Assembly (NCBI RefSeq): GCF_002234675.1
Contig: NC_019877.2
Coordinates: 24,261,519-24,325,518 of the forward strand
Direction: 5' to 3'
Origin: Oryzias latipes
Lineage: Eukaryota; Chordata; Actinopteri; Beloniformes; Adrianichthyidae
DNA: 64,000 nt
Made by a program: the position numbers and the translations under genes. Shown in pieces: positions 11,761-24,100 of this stretch (position 1 is its first letter; each line of letters begins with the position of its first letter). The notes below the pieces were generated by a model. That model had not been told where the DNA came from. It searched no databases and saw only the letters and a program-made list of their open reading frames with translations.

Positions 11761-12168
11761 CTACACAAACAGGAATAGTTGCATGGACTTGTTTTGCAGC
11801 TGCTTTGCCAGGTTCCTGATGCGATACAGGCGAACATTCTGAGGGTCTCCTGCGCTAAACACCAAGAATAATTGGCAACCCTCCTGCTTTGTCATTGCAA
11901 ACTCCAGCTCGTTGACAGAGATCTGGATGTAGGCCTTCTCCTTCCTGGAGGTGGACTTCGCCTCCACAAACACCTCCTTCTGCTTTCCAGTCGCTCCAAA
12001 GGTCAGTTTGAAGTCGTAGGGCCAGCCGCTCTCTCCATCTTGATTGCACCACAGCACATGGGTGGGGCGATCAGGGTCATGACTGTCTCTCCAGTGACAC
12101 AGGAAGGAGTTGACCAGCTGCTCCCCCCATCTCCCAATCACTTGAATGTCGTGTTCACGATGCATCAC
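11761..12168 (-). CDS. NO VEIN-like gene, terminal exon 41: NOV_C (DUF3883) domain
   Basis: Begins after a TTTCCAACAG acceptor with 'VMHREHDIQVIGRWGEQLVN' and ends at TAG. 135 codons. The line 'IGRWGEQ', 'CNQDGESGWPYDFKL', 'EVFVEAKSTS', 'ISVNELEFA' and 'YRIRNL' follows the NOV_C/DUF3883 pattern. The Asp in 'WPYDFK' and the Glu/Lys in 'VEAKS' are placed like the D...ExK motif of PD-(D/E)XK nucleases. That motif is seen; nuclease activity is inference. Confidence 0.92.
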   Translation of the reverse strand: MMHREHDIQVIGRWGEQLVNSFLCHWRDSHDPDRPTHVLWCNQDGESGWPYDFKLTFGATGKQKEVFVEAKSTSRKEKAYIQISVNELEFAMTKQEGCQLFLVFSAGDPQNVRLYRIRNLAKQLQNKSMQLFLFV

Positions 12169-15100
12169 CTGTTGGAAAGCAGCGAGTTAGCCCACCAAAC
12201 CTACACAGACACGCTTTCTTCTGCTTGAATGGATCCGTGTTTTAGATTCAATAAGGCACTGACAGTGTTGGGCCTCTGGCAGTTGAGCTCCATGGCCTCC
12301 AGCGTGTCCATTTCAGGTTCGGCATTTTCCCAGGGGGGAAAGTTCTGGTTCCAATGGGGACGCCCTGTTTCGCTCTCTGACGTTCCCTGAAATGTAACAG
12401 ATAGCACCACTGGCTCGACGGGAGCTCTGAGTCTACCAGAAGAGGTTTGGAGGAAGAAGAGTTGAGGAGCTGTTAGAGCCACTGTTCACCAACATCTACA
12501 TGATATTTCGGGATAAGGAGGAGAAGCTCACAGTGGGGTTTCAGCCGGCTCGGCGTCATACGTCAGAGCTGGATGTGCAGATGGCAGAATTCGTCTGGGT
12601 TTCACTTGTCTGGTCTCAGCTCTGGTCTTGTTCTGTGTGCTGTGATCTGGCAAACACCAGATGGAGGAGTCGTGTTTTTACAGATGAACTGAACATGCGG
12701 TCAGTGGAAGATCCCAAAGTGCAGAAAAACTTTTTCAGAGTGCATCAGACCAATAAAAAATAAATAATAATAATAAATCAACGCTGGGAAATCAAAGAAA
12801 GAAGGAGCTAAAGGTTGCTGGAGCAAATCTGCTGCTCCACTTGTTGCTATGATGAATCCAGCTTGACGTCTGACCTGTTGACTTCACATCTGAACCCTCC
12901 ACCTGCCCACTGCTGTGGAAAAAGCATGACTGGGTCTGACTAAGACTGCACTATGCTTCCATCAGCGGGACAAATCCAACCTCTGCTGAAAAGGATGTTC
13001 CAAGAACAAGCTTTGAAGCAGCTTCTGCTTGACAACAGGGCAAAGTGACTGAGTGTAACTGCTGGGTCACATTTAACTTTCCTTTGTGTCTTCCCAGGAT
13101 CCAACCTGCCCCTTTCCTCTCCTCTCTTCTTTGTGACACCCAAAATTAACCAAATATAAACCTAATTTTTTATGTCTACTTAAACTGTTGATTGTTGTGT
13201 GACAGAACAGCTGAGCATTTCACCTGTCTGTTTACCGCTTTCCAGGATCACTTCTGGCACCTCCCACTGCTCTTGACCGGCTGGCAGCTCTTTGATGTCC
13301 TCTCTGCTCAGGAATTTGTCCAGCTCCTTTGAGCCCTGCAAGCAAGTTCACAATGTTCACCAACCAAAACAGTGTTTGGGATAGAAGAGCCTTGGAATCT
13401 TTCATGGACAAAGCTGAGTTTTTGCAGAGCAGAGTCAGACATTAAAGGTCATTTTGGTCACGCCTGTTTCTCCTGTTGCACAAATAGGAGGATGTTGCTG
13501 CCCCCTCAGTGTGAATAGACTACAAATGTGACTCCTCCAGGGCTGATGGAGGCACAAGTTGCAGCTGTGAGGCAAATAAATACTTTTTCACTAAATGTGG
13601 GAAATTAATTATCCTCTGTGCTATCCTTGGCATTTTACCATTAGGAGTGGGGTCATCTAGACCCACTAGACAGTGCTCTGAACCTTTTTTCTTCAATGAT
13701 TTGTGATCTTCACTGGTGTCCATGGATTACATGAAATCTTTCCACCTTTATCCACCTTTGTCATGGTAGGGAGAACAGGTCAATGGAAGGGGGGGGGTCA
13801 TCTGGACCCCATAGGATAGCACAAGGGATGAAACCATACTGCACTCACCTCAGACAGAGTCATCACCAAAAAGTTCAAAAATTGCAGCAGCTCTTTTTTG
13901 TGGCTTTCATCTGTGCAGAAAAGCTTCACCAGCTCCCTGAAACAAACATGAGGTCAGCTTTGAAAGGATTTTCTTTGAACAGAGTAAGAGCAGAAACTGT
14001 TACAAACAAGTCTTGAAGTTGAAACAAAATGTTTTATTCTTTTGGTTGGCAGCGGTGGTCTTTATCACTACTCAACTGCTGCTTGACTTCAGCAGGTTTT
14101 TTGGTCAATGTCACAAAGACGTCTCCTGTAGATCAGCTGCTTCAGATGTTGCGACCTTACATGCATGCAGGCGCAGGGATCGGGCTAATTTCATTGAACC
14201 CGACAGAGCTTTACCCCATGTCCTGCCCAGATGTTTTTTAGAATGCTGTTCTGGCATTGTTTTGCCCGTAAAAGGATCCAAATGGTGATGTGGGAGGTTT
14301 TCAGTCATGTCTTACAGTTCCAGATCCAGAACATTTCGGAGAATTGATCTCATTGGTGGCACAGATTTTGTGTCTGTGCCACCATCACCATGTCTGTCAG
14401 CGGAAAACAGCGACACATTTATGAGGGATGAATCCTCTTCACTGTTCTCCGACTGGCAGGAAAATCAAGCAGCAAGAGAGCAACTTCAAGACAGTTGATA
14501 GTAGTTTGAGTTCATCCAAACAGGATTTCTCTTACTTTACCTCAAACCTGTCCATTAGACAGTTTGTATTTTTTCAGGAAAACAGAGGAAAATGTTCTGT
14601 TTCCTTCCTGACTGAACCAACATGGCATCAGGACTGTGTCAGGAACAAACCTGAAGATATCCAGCTTGGCAGAGAGGTGATCTTTTTGAATGTAAAGCTC
14701 CTTCTCATCCTTCAGCAGACAGACGACATCCTGAGTCTTCATCACCTCTTTCTCTGCGACATTCAGCCGGTACACGATGTAAAGCTTTGCCACCTGGAAA
14801 CCCATGGTAATCAGCCAAGAACGTCAAAGGAAAAGAAGTGGAAACATTCATTCCTTCAGATGCTCAAACCTCTCTAAAAGAAAGGGACTTGATTTTTTGG
14901 GCTATGTTCCTCTTGCTCAGCTGCCTGTAAACCTGCGACAGCTCATCGTGGTGGAAGAGAAACCTCTGGATGTAGGGGATGACGGACCGCACCAGGGCCT
15001 GAAGGGACGGACAGGGCTTCAGCATCTCGGTCTGCGGCTCATATGTGACGCACTGGGACAGCCGACGGACGCCGCAGATCTCCAAAAACAGCAGCCTGTC

Positions 15101-18100
15101 TGACTCGCTGAAGGCCGCCTCTGCAGCTTTATGACCTGGTGATGACGAGGCAACAGTCACACCCTTCATTCTCTGTTTCTGCCCGCCTGCCTGCTCACGC
15201 TCTCAGTTCCAGTCCTGATCTCCAGCTCCTGAAGTTACAAACCAGCCAGCCTCTGCCGCTGATCAAGACTTCTCGTCTTGATAAACTCTCTAAACTCTCT
15301 TCTGCCTGCTGTCTGCTACTTTGATATTCAATAACACATCTTTTGTTTGAGATTTTGGCCCTCACATATTTTTGAAAAAATCTGATTAAATTTCTGTCGT
15401 CTGCACTTTTATAGTATGTCTTAAAAGCAACTTTTATTTGGAGTTAAGGGAAATAGGCGGTGCTTGCTGGTCGTACGAACAGCAGATACTAAGATGGTCG
15501 TTGCCTTCAAAACACAGTGTCAATATTCTGCATTATTAATGTAGAAAATGACTGTTTTCTGCTGTGCTTTTCACCCCCGCACACCACCTTAGATTTGTCT
15601 AAATTGAAATGAAGAGAGCTGAACAACTACAGAGGCATTCTTGCTGTCTGAATGCCATCTTTAAGCTTCATTTCATCTGGGTCATTTTGGCCCCTGAAGC
15701 TGGTTTTTGCAGCGTTCCCAAGCAGCAGCTCACCCGACTCACGACCGGAAACAGCCTTCTTCTTAGCTGGTGGCAGGTGGAGCAGGCAGAGACTCGGCTC
15801 AGCTTTGAAGATCTTCTCCAGCTCTTTCTTGTCACTGATCAGGGGTTTCTGAGCCAGACTCACCCACCTGTTGTCTTTGGTGGGAAAGACCACCTTCTCA
15901 GCCAGCAGGCCTAAACAGAGGAGGAAGGATAGATGAGTGCCCTGCCTGAAGTATTGCAACCTTTGGTACCAAGAAAGGGGCCAAACAAATAAAATTGATT
16001 GATATAATGATTATTATTAATGTTTTTATGACAACGTCTGACTTACTAAACACATGTGAGGTGTTTGTATGTTCTCCCTGTGAATGTGTGGGTTTTCTCC
16101 AGGTGTGTGTGTGTGTGGCTTTGTGATAGGCTGGTGACCTGTCCAGGGTGCGCCACAACTTTACCCAACAGTAGCCAGGTTTGACTGTTGGATGGATGGA
16201 TGGATGGGTGGGTGTATGTGCAGTCTTCATTCATTGACCTGTCGTTTTTGCTTTTATGATTGATAACAACTTTTTGAAGGAGAGCATCATCAGACATCAA
16301 TAAAGCTGCAGTTCTCCTTCAGACGCTGCTTCCTGATAAAGTCAAAGGTCAGATCTGCTGCTTGACTTTTCAGCTCAAACATCTTCCCCAGCTGGACATG
16401 GAAGCTGGACATGCGGCTCAGTGACAATCAGTCAAGCACTACTCACCTTTCAGACTGGCGCGGCACCCTTCATTGTCCTCATGGGTCCTTTCTTGGTCTT
16501 TACATAATTGAGCTGTTCCAATAACACACATGTAAAAGTGCACATCAGCATGTGTCATTCAATAATCAGAAAACTGAGTGGTCATGGATGTGAGAAAGGG
16601 TGTGGAAGGTCGTAGCAGATGGGAAGAAAACAGGTGCTTTGCTGGAGGAGCGGCGGTCTCACCAAGTCTGGCGAAGATCACTGATACGTCTTGAACCTTT
16701 TCTGCAGTCGGTGTAGAAGTGCAGATAGCTTCCAGTAAACTGACATACTGTGTTACGGTGGGGCTGGAGTTCACCTCCAGCACCTGAACATGAGACGCAG
16801 AATCACATTTGTGTTAGTAAAGCTGAAAGTCTTCTTTCACAATAATGCATGAACCGCCTTTAAATCTGTGGAACAGGCGACACTCAAAACACGACGGCCT
16901 TCATCTGGAAATGCATCTTCACAGCAACAGCTGAAGAATTACAAGCCTGTTAGTCTTCTGCTTGAAATCAAGACGCCACAGAGGACCTGCCCAGCTGCCA
17001 CTGCTGTCTTGGGAACAACAGCAGTAGCTACAGTTGCAGTTAACACAAGAGGCAGAAAAACATGTAGGATAGCACAAGGGCTATACAAGAGGTTTTTTAT
17101 TACAAAGGTGACGTATGCAAGTTGTTTGTTATCGCGAGATACACACTACGAGGCAGGGGTTGCGCTTGTGGCTGGAGTACAAGGTTGATGGTGGGTCTGT
17201 GTTATAATTACAGCCTTTCCAAACAACGGCGGTAGTCCTGACTCATAAATAGGACATGTTGTCAGAAGAAAAGAATTGAGAGAAAATGGCGCAGTTTGAA
17301 CCACGACCGGATCTGAGTTTGCAAGGAAACTTGGCGGAGAACTGGAGAAAGTGGAGGCAGCGTTTTGAGCTCTTCTGTACATCGCAGAGAGTTCAGAGAA
17401 GGTGAGATGTGCAACTTTTCTTCACGTCACCGGAGACAAAGTGGCAAAAGTATACAATACTTTTGAATTTGGAGACAACAAGAAAGACAAAATTGAAGTG
17501 CTGAAAAAGAAGTTTAAGTACTATTGTGAACCTAAAAATCTTAACTTACATGTTCTTCCCAAGAGCACAGAAACAGGAAGAAACCTTTGATGCATATGTC
17601 ACAGATTTAAGAAACAAAGCCAAGGACTGTGAATTCAAAGACTTACACGATTCCCTGGTATGTGACAGAACTGTGTGTGGCATTACGAATGACCAGGTGG
17701 GAGGCAGATTAGCAGATTACCCAGAGAGGCAGATCTGACACTAGAAAAGAGCGTTAATATTTGCTGTGCCAGTGAAATAACGACCAGCCAGGTGAAAGCT
17801 CTCACTGAAGAAGCAGAAGGGAGTAGATTTATGACAAAAGGAAGTAAAGGAACATTTCAACCAGTGAAAGTAGAGCTGAAGGAAATAAACTGCAATGGAT
17901 GTGGACTCAAGCATGCAGTTAAAAAATGTTGTGCAATACAAAGAATCATTTTAGTAAAAATGTGCAGATCACAAGTCCAAAGGAAGCAGCAAGGAAAGAC
18001 AGTGGAGCAGAGAGAAAGTGAAAATGACGTGTTTCTGGGAGCAGTAAAGGAAAAAGCCATCGCTGTGATGGATTCTGGAGATACAAAGACTGAGATTTGG

Positions 18101-21100
18101 ACAGAAAACTCCACGATCAACAAAAAACAGGTGAGACGTCAGCTGGACACAGGAGCAGGTTGTAATGTTATGTCTGTGAAAACTCTCCCTGCACTTGAAG
18201 ATGCAGGTTCGTTGAAAGCAAATAAAACAAAAGTAGTTCCCTGTTTCGGTCACAAGGTGGCAGCACTTGGCAAGAAACAACTGATCTGTGAGTACAAAGG
18301 AAAAAAGCACAAGAAGATGTGAGCACTATTATAGTTGGAGGTGCTACATGCTGTAAATGAGGCTCAGTTCAGAGAGTAAATGATGTTGGAAGAGAACAAG
18401 ACATTCTCAAAGACTAAAAGGATCTGTTTGATGGTCTTGGTTGTTTCCCCGGTCAACATCACATTCAAATAGACCCTTCAGTCTCACCAGTCGTACACAC
18501 ACCCAGAAGGATTCCTGTAGTCCTGAGAGACAGAGAGGTTAAAGAACTGCAGAGAGTGGAAAACATGGGACCTATTACAAGACAGACAGATAAGAAATCT
18601 TCCAGACTTGCATGCAGGAGAGAATTTTAGGAGGCAGAGAGGAACAACATGGCAGAAACAAGCATGAGCAACTACGTTCATTTGGGGTTCGTACACCTGA
18701 TGGAAGACTTTACAGGAGAAACAGGAAACACCTGAGGAGAACGGCGGAGAAAACCTTTCCACCAGCAGAGGAACAGAGTATGAATGAAGAAAACAACAAC
18801 AATGATGAGAGTCAACAAACTGAACAACCCAAAGACAACGAGCAGACTGTTGATGCTCATGACAATAACCAACCTAACCAATCTATCCTTTACAGAACCA
18901 GACCAGGTGAGATTACCTGCTAGATACAGAGAGGAAATCTCAGTTACGATTTGGGATGTTATATTTTTTAGTATAATGCAAATGTTTTATTTGTTTCCTA
19001 ACTTGTTAAAAAGGAGGATGTGACATATGCGAGTTGTTCGTTATCGCGAGATACACACTAGGAGGCGGTGTTGTACATGAGGCTGGAGTACAGGGGGAAT
19101 GGCGGGTCTGTGTTATAATTAAAGCCTGTTTAAACAACGTAGGTCGTCCTGACTCATCAATATTACAGGATATTTTTAAAAATCTCAGTAATCTCAGTTT
19201 TGTCTATGGATTTATGATCAAACTGCTCTAACTGATTTTTGTCTGAATGGATCCAAGTTTTTAAAATGAGAAAGAGTAATATTGGATGTGAAGAGTTGTC
19301 TGCAGAGGTTGAGCCTTTTGACATCAGACCATGAGCTCCGTTCAGTGCGTGTGAACTGTGAATGCAGAGCGTCTCACTCTGGTGAAGAAGCGTGTCATGC
19401 CTTCCAGCTGGTTGTAGAAACCCTCCAGAATTTTAGGCTTCTGGACCAAGCTGCCTTTCCTTTGAGTCAACCTCCTGTAATGCCAGAACATGGTGGTTGT
19501 ATCGGTCCAGCACACCTCCTTCAGGTGGTAGAAGCGCCCAGAACACCAGTTCTTTTTACGTCTGTTGAACAAGTTCCACACGGTCAGTAAGATGTCGGCG
19601 CCGCGTTGAGCCTGAAGAGAATGTCGGCAGGTGCTGCGTACCTGTGGGTCTCCACAAACACAGCGGGGGTGTGCTGGAAGAGCTCCTTCAGGCTGCTCTG
19701 AGGACAGTTTGCCTGCAGGTAAGTGTAAACATTGTGGATGTGCTCAACTGTTGTGGTGAAACTGGCCCCCTCAGACTCCTGCTCAGGCTGCTGCTCCTGG
19801 TTCTTTGCCTGAGCTTTAATGCACCATTCCTTCAGGTAGTGGGTCAGTAGATCCACTGAGACGGTATCTCTGATCCCTACGAAGGAAACCACAGGGCTAA
19901 AGATGCAGAACAGCCATAAGGTCAGCAACAGCTACCAGAGAACAGACGGTGCTTTACCCAGAGCTCTAGTGAACTCGCTGGGGTTTAAGTCAACATAAAA
20001 GATGTGAGTTCCAAGCAGTCTGGTAACTTCAGGTAATGACAGGTAGACTGAGCCTGGACACAGGTACTCCTTCTCCTGCTGCTCTCCCTCCTGCTCCCGA
20101 TGAGCTGGAATCCATTCAAGGCTGCACAGGAGGTGGTGGAAAGATGACTTGGTGGTTCTGATTGGTCGCCCACTGCTGTCAATCACTTGAGCTGTGAGGA
20201 ACTGAGAGTAGAGATGTCTGCAAGAAGGACATGTGTAAAGCATTAGAAATGGACCCACATGAAATCTTTTTGATTTACGTCTGTTTGCATAAGAAAATGT
20301 TCTTCACTAAGCTACAACCAGGACATGAAAGTTTGACTCAGACTTTTTTGTTCTTGGTAAAGTTCTTATTTATCCAGGTGTTGCTGTTTGATTTTTGGCA
20401 TCTGGACTTACTTTCTTGTGTCTTGAAACATTTCACCACTCATCCAAGTGGCTTTATCAGTCTGACAAAGTGGGGAAACGTTTCATGATAGAAGATTTGA
20501 AGTCTAGATGCTCAACTTCAAGACTTTTTAGTTCTTGTTATTGAAATTATTTTAATGTGCGTTAGAAAAAGCCCTGTGCTTTTATCTCCTGGTTTTGTTG
20601 GAAAACGATCTTTGAACCTCAGAAAAAAAGCTCCATAAATCAGGTCCACCTAAGTTTTCACAATGACATGCATCAGTGATGGATTGCTTTGGCTTTCAGT
20701 GGAGGAGTGAAACTCTTTTACCCAGTGTCCCAGTTAGCCTCCAGCAGCTCCAGCAGAGTCCTCCTCTGCCGCAGCAGGTCTTTGCCTGGAAGCTTCGCTT
20801 TGGCCAGGATTTCAAACTCCTCACAGGTGTAATCCTCCAGCACACAGTCCTGAGCTGCACTCAGGTCCCACGTTGCACTTTCAGCTGACCAGGGACTATT
20901 GGCCTGTTGGTGCAAAAGACGGAAAAACACAGTGAGCTCCTCAGTAGCTGCAGACATCTCATGCTGATTTCCATTGCTCTGGTCCAACAGCCTAAATTTG
21001 ATTAAAACAGCATTTGCTACAGATGCAAAAACATTAGAGGAGTTTATGCTTAACAAGTTTGAAGGTTCTGCTTGATTTAAAAAACTAACTAAATGCATGT

Positions 21101-24100
21101 AACCCACTGTGGGATGACCTGCATTTTATATAGATGTTTATTTGGCTAATGTTAACATACCAACAGCCTCAAGTCTGTTTGACACATGTTCCTTCAGCCA
21201 TCATGTCTCTACCTAAAGAATTCCCAGTCCTGGGGTGCACAGATCATTTAGCATCTTCCTCCTTTAATCGTTTTTGCAGCTACATGTAGTCAGACTCTAT
21301 CATCCCAGTGGCCTCAAAGAGGAGGAATAAAAGTGGTAGCACATGGTTCTGATGAGTCATAGATGCATGGGAGGTTTTGAACCCTAAACTATCTGCAGAG
21401 CTGTAGCACAGCTTCCCACATGCACCACTATGAAAGCCTCTCTGGGGGGTTTTCTGCTCTGTATGTGGCGTTCTCCTCACCAGCTCTTCAGCGGTGAGAG
21501 TTCGGCGTTCTTTACGGATGACGAGGCCATCTCTGACGCCGAGCCTGCTGAGCAGCTCCCTCCATCCGTCCACGTCCCCGTCTGTCTCCACGTAACGGGG
21601 ACTGACCAGGATCCAATCACAGCCTGAGCAAGGGGAGAGTGGAAGGGCAGAGGGTTCGCACTCAAAGAACAACAAGAACACACAGTAAACGACTTGACAA
21701 ACAAACATTTCTCTCATTTGTCCTTCATGAAAATAATAAATGAAATCAGTTGCAGTCCTGCCAAAAGGATATTTCGCTTCAGTGTGTTTTAATGCAAACA
21801 AAGCCAAGGCCTGTGAAGAATCTGGCTAAACTAGATCGTGAAATAGACCTGAAGGAGAGAAGAAATCCTTGAAAAACAAAATCATTTCAGCTTTTTTCAG
21901 GTTAAGTACACTCTCAGAAATGAACACCAGAACACTAGTTACTGGTTTTGCTGTTTTCTGATATTCAAATCAAACTTCTTTCTCTTTCCTATTGATTTGA
22001 GTCCTAAAGTTTAAACAAGTCGGTAGGAGTGGAGCTGGAGATGTGAGCGTGCTGCCATCGGTCTACGCTTTCGAGGCGAAGTCGTCGTTTCAAGGTGATT
22101 TTATGGGTTTTATGATCCTGCAGTGAAAAGCCTAAAAACCTATCTTCAATGTTTTTGTGTTATCACGGCTTCACCAGGAAAAAGCTGCAGTTTTTGTCTT
22201 TTAGACTCTGCACTTGATCTGATAAGAACCAGAATATGACGATTCAATAGGGGTGGGATTATCCCTTGTGCTATTTCAGATAACCCCCCCCCTTCCATCT
22301 CCTTGGATAAAAGTGGAAAGATTTCATGTAATCCATGGACACCAGTGAAGATCACAAATCATTGAAGAAAAAAGGTTCTGATCACTGTCTAGTGGGTCTA
22401 GATCAGTGTTTTTCAACCTTTTCTGAGCCACGGCACACTTTAACCTTAAAAAAAATCCCGCGGCACACCAGCATCCAAAAATTTAAAAAAAAGGAGAAAC
22501 TCAGTCTGTATTGATCTACAGCCCCTCCCTCCACAATCTCACATGCATTTTTGAGATAATTGTTGCAGAAAAAGCTGGAAACTGCAGCTGTTTTTTTCTA
22601 AAAGATGCAATAAAAGTTAAGTTATAAGATTTAAAAACAGTTTGTGTGTTCGTTAGTTTCAAGACGTTTAACAACAGATCTCCTTTTGCGCTGTCACTCT
22701 CACAACCCAATGCATCATGGGAAATGTAGTGCATAAAACGGCCGAAGATCGGTTTTCGGAGCTTCATTGTTTTGTTCACTTGTTCCACGGTCTGATACCG
22801 GATTCTGTGGAAAGATACACCGCTAAAGACGAGCTTTAGCTGGTATTTCTGTTAGAACTGAGCGACTTTACGAGCTAAATCGGGACAAGGAAGTGAAGAC
22901 TTTAAGCACTTCTGATTGGTCAGACTAATGACATGTGATTAACCCCCCCAACACGGGACTTTTCCAAAATACAGCCGAAGGTGCAGCTGAATCGCGGTAC
23001 GTCATTCTTATCAAAATGTCTTTAATAAAATAAAATAAAATAAACGCAAAGAAAAGGTATTTTACGATCTTTTATATTCCTAACTCCTCAGTGTTTTATC
23101 AGGGCCTGTTTGGATGAACACAGAGCTGAACTCCTGGAGATGGAAAATGTTTTTAGATCAGTTAATGAGGGCAATTTCCCACGGCACACTTGGCCATCTC
23201 CCACGGCACACTGGTTGAAAAACACTGGTCTAGATGACCCAACTCCCAATGTTAAAGTGCCTAGGATAGAACAAGGGTTACATACGTTGTCTCCTTTCTA
23301 CTCCTCATCAAAAAATTAATCAAACTTTAGTTAATGATCACTTTATAATGACTTTATTTAATTAATCTAACGTGACCTAAGTGTTTATATGCATCAGTGC
23401 AAAAATCTTTATTTATGAGTCTTCTCCAATTTATGCAATTGTTTCTTCATTTTTGTGATCAATGCATTTCTTTATTTCTGAAACGAGTTTGATAACTCTG
23501 TGGGATTTTTGGTTCTATTTTCTGCACTTAAATATTCAAAATAAACTAACACATCCAATCTAGTCAAAGTAAAGAAAACAGAAACATGTTTTTTCTTCAA
23601 AGGCCTGTGATCAACATTTTCCTGAACAGTTTTCATTAGCAAGTCCTCTCTCTTATATACAGCGCACTGCTGCTCATAAACGTACACCTAAAGACAAAGG
23701 AAAGCGCAGAAATGAATCAGATCGTGATGTTTGTTTGGGTCTAGCATGTGAGCGTTTGCGGTCTCCCTCTCATACCAGGCAGCTTCTTTCGCAGGTTGAT
23801 GTTTTTGTACGCCTTGGAAAAGTGCACCTTGTCAGTGGCCGGACACTGCAAGCCCTCGGAGGTGAGGACGGGTACCGCGATGTCTGCATACTCCTGGCTC
23901 GATGAGGAGTGTTGCTTGATAAAAACCAAATAACTCACAACCACAGCTTCAGATTTTGACTGGGGATAGAAATAAGTTAAAAAAAGACTGACAGTTCTAG
24001 GAAATGCGACTGAGCCTTTTCTGAAGTCTCTGAACATGCATGTTTGTGTTACCTTCCAGTTGTTGCTCTTTATTGTGGGGTAGATGTACTGCTCCAGCAG

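Larger units (their letters stand above)
17109..19167 (+). mobile_element. Gypsy-type LTR retrotransposon, internally deleted
   Basis: Two similar LTRs, 17109-17256 and 19021-19167 (about 148 and 147 bp), start TGAC and end ACA. Between them: gag-like frames from 17286 ('MAQFEPRPDLSL'), a CX2CX3HX4C knuckle near 17890 ('CNGCGLKHAVKKC'), protease 'QLDTGAGCNVMS' near 18138, a polymerase start ('RIPVVLRDREVKEL') near 18500 and then directly an integrase C-terminus ('RSFGVRTPDGRLYRRNR') near 18678. Most of RT, RNaseH and integrase is missing. A purine tract lies just before the 3' LTR. It sits in intron 32 of the NO VEIN-like gene, antisense to it. Several frame breaks show that it is dead. Confidence 0.9.
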
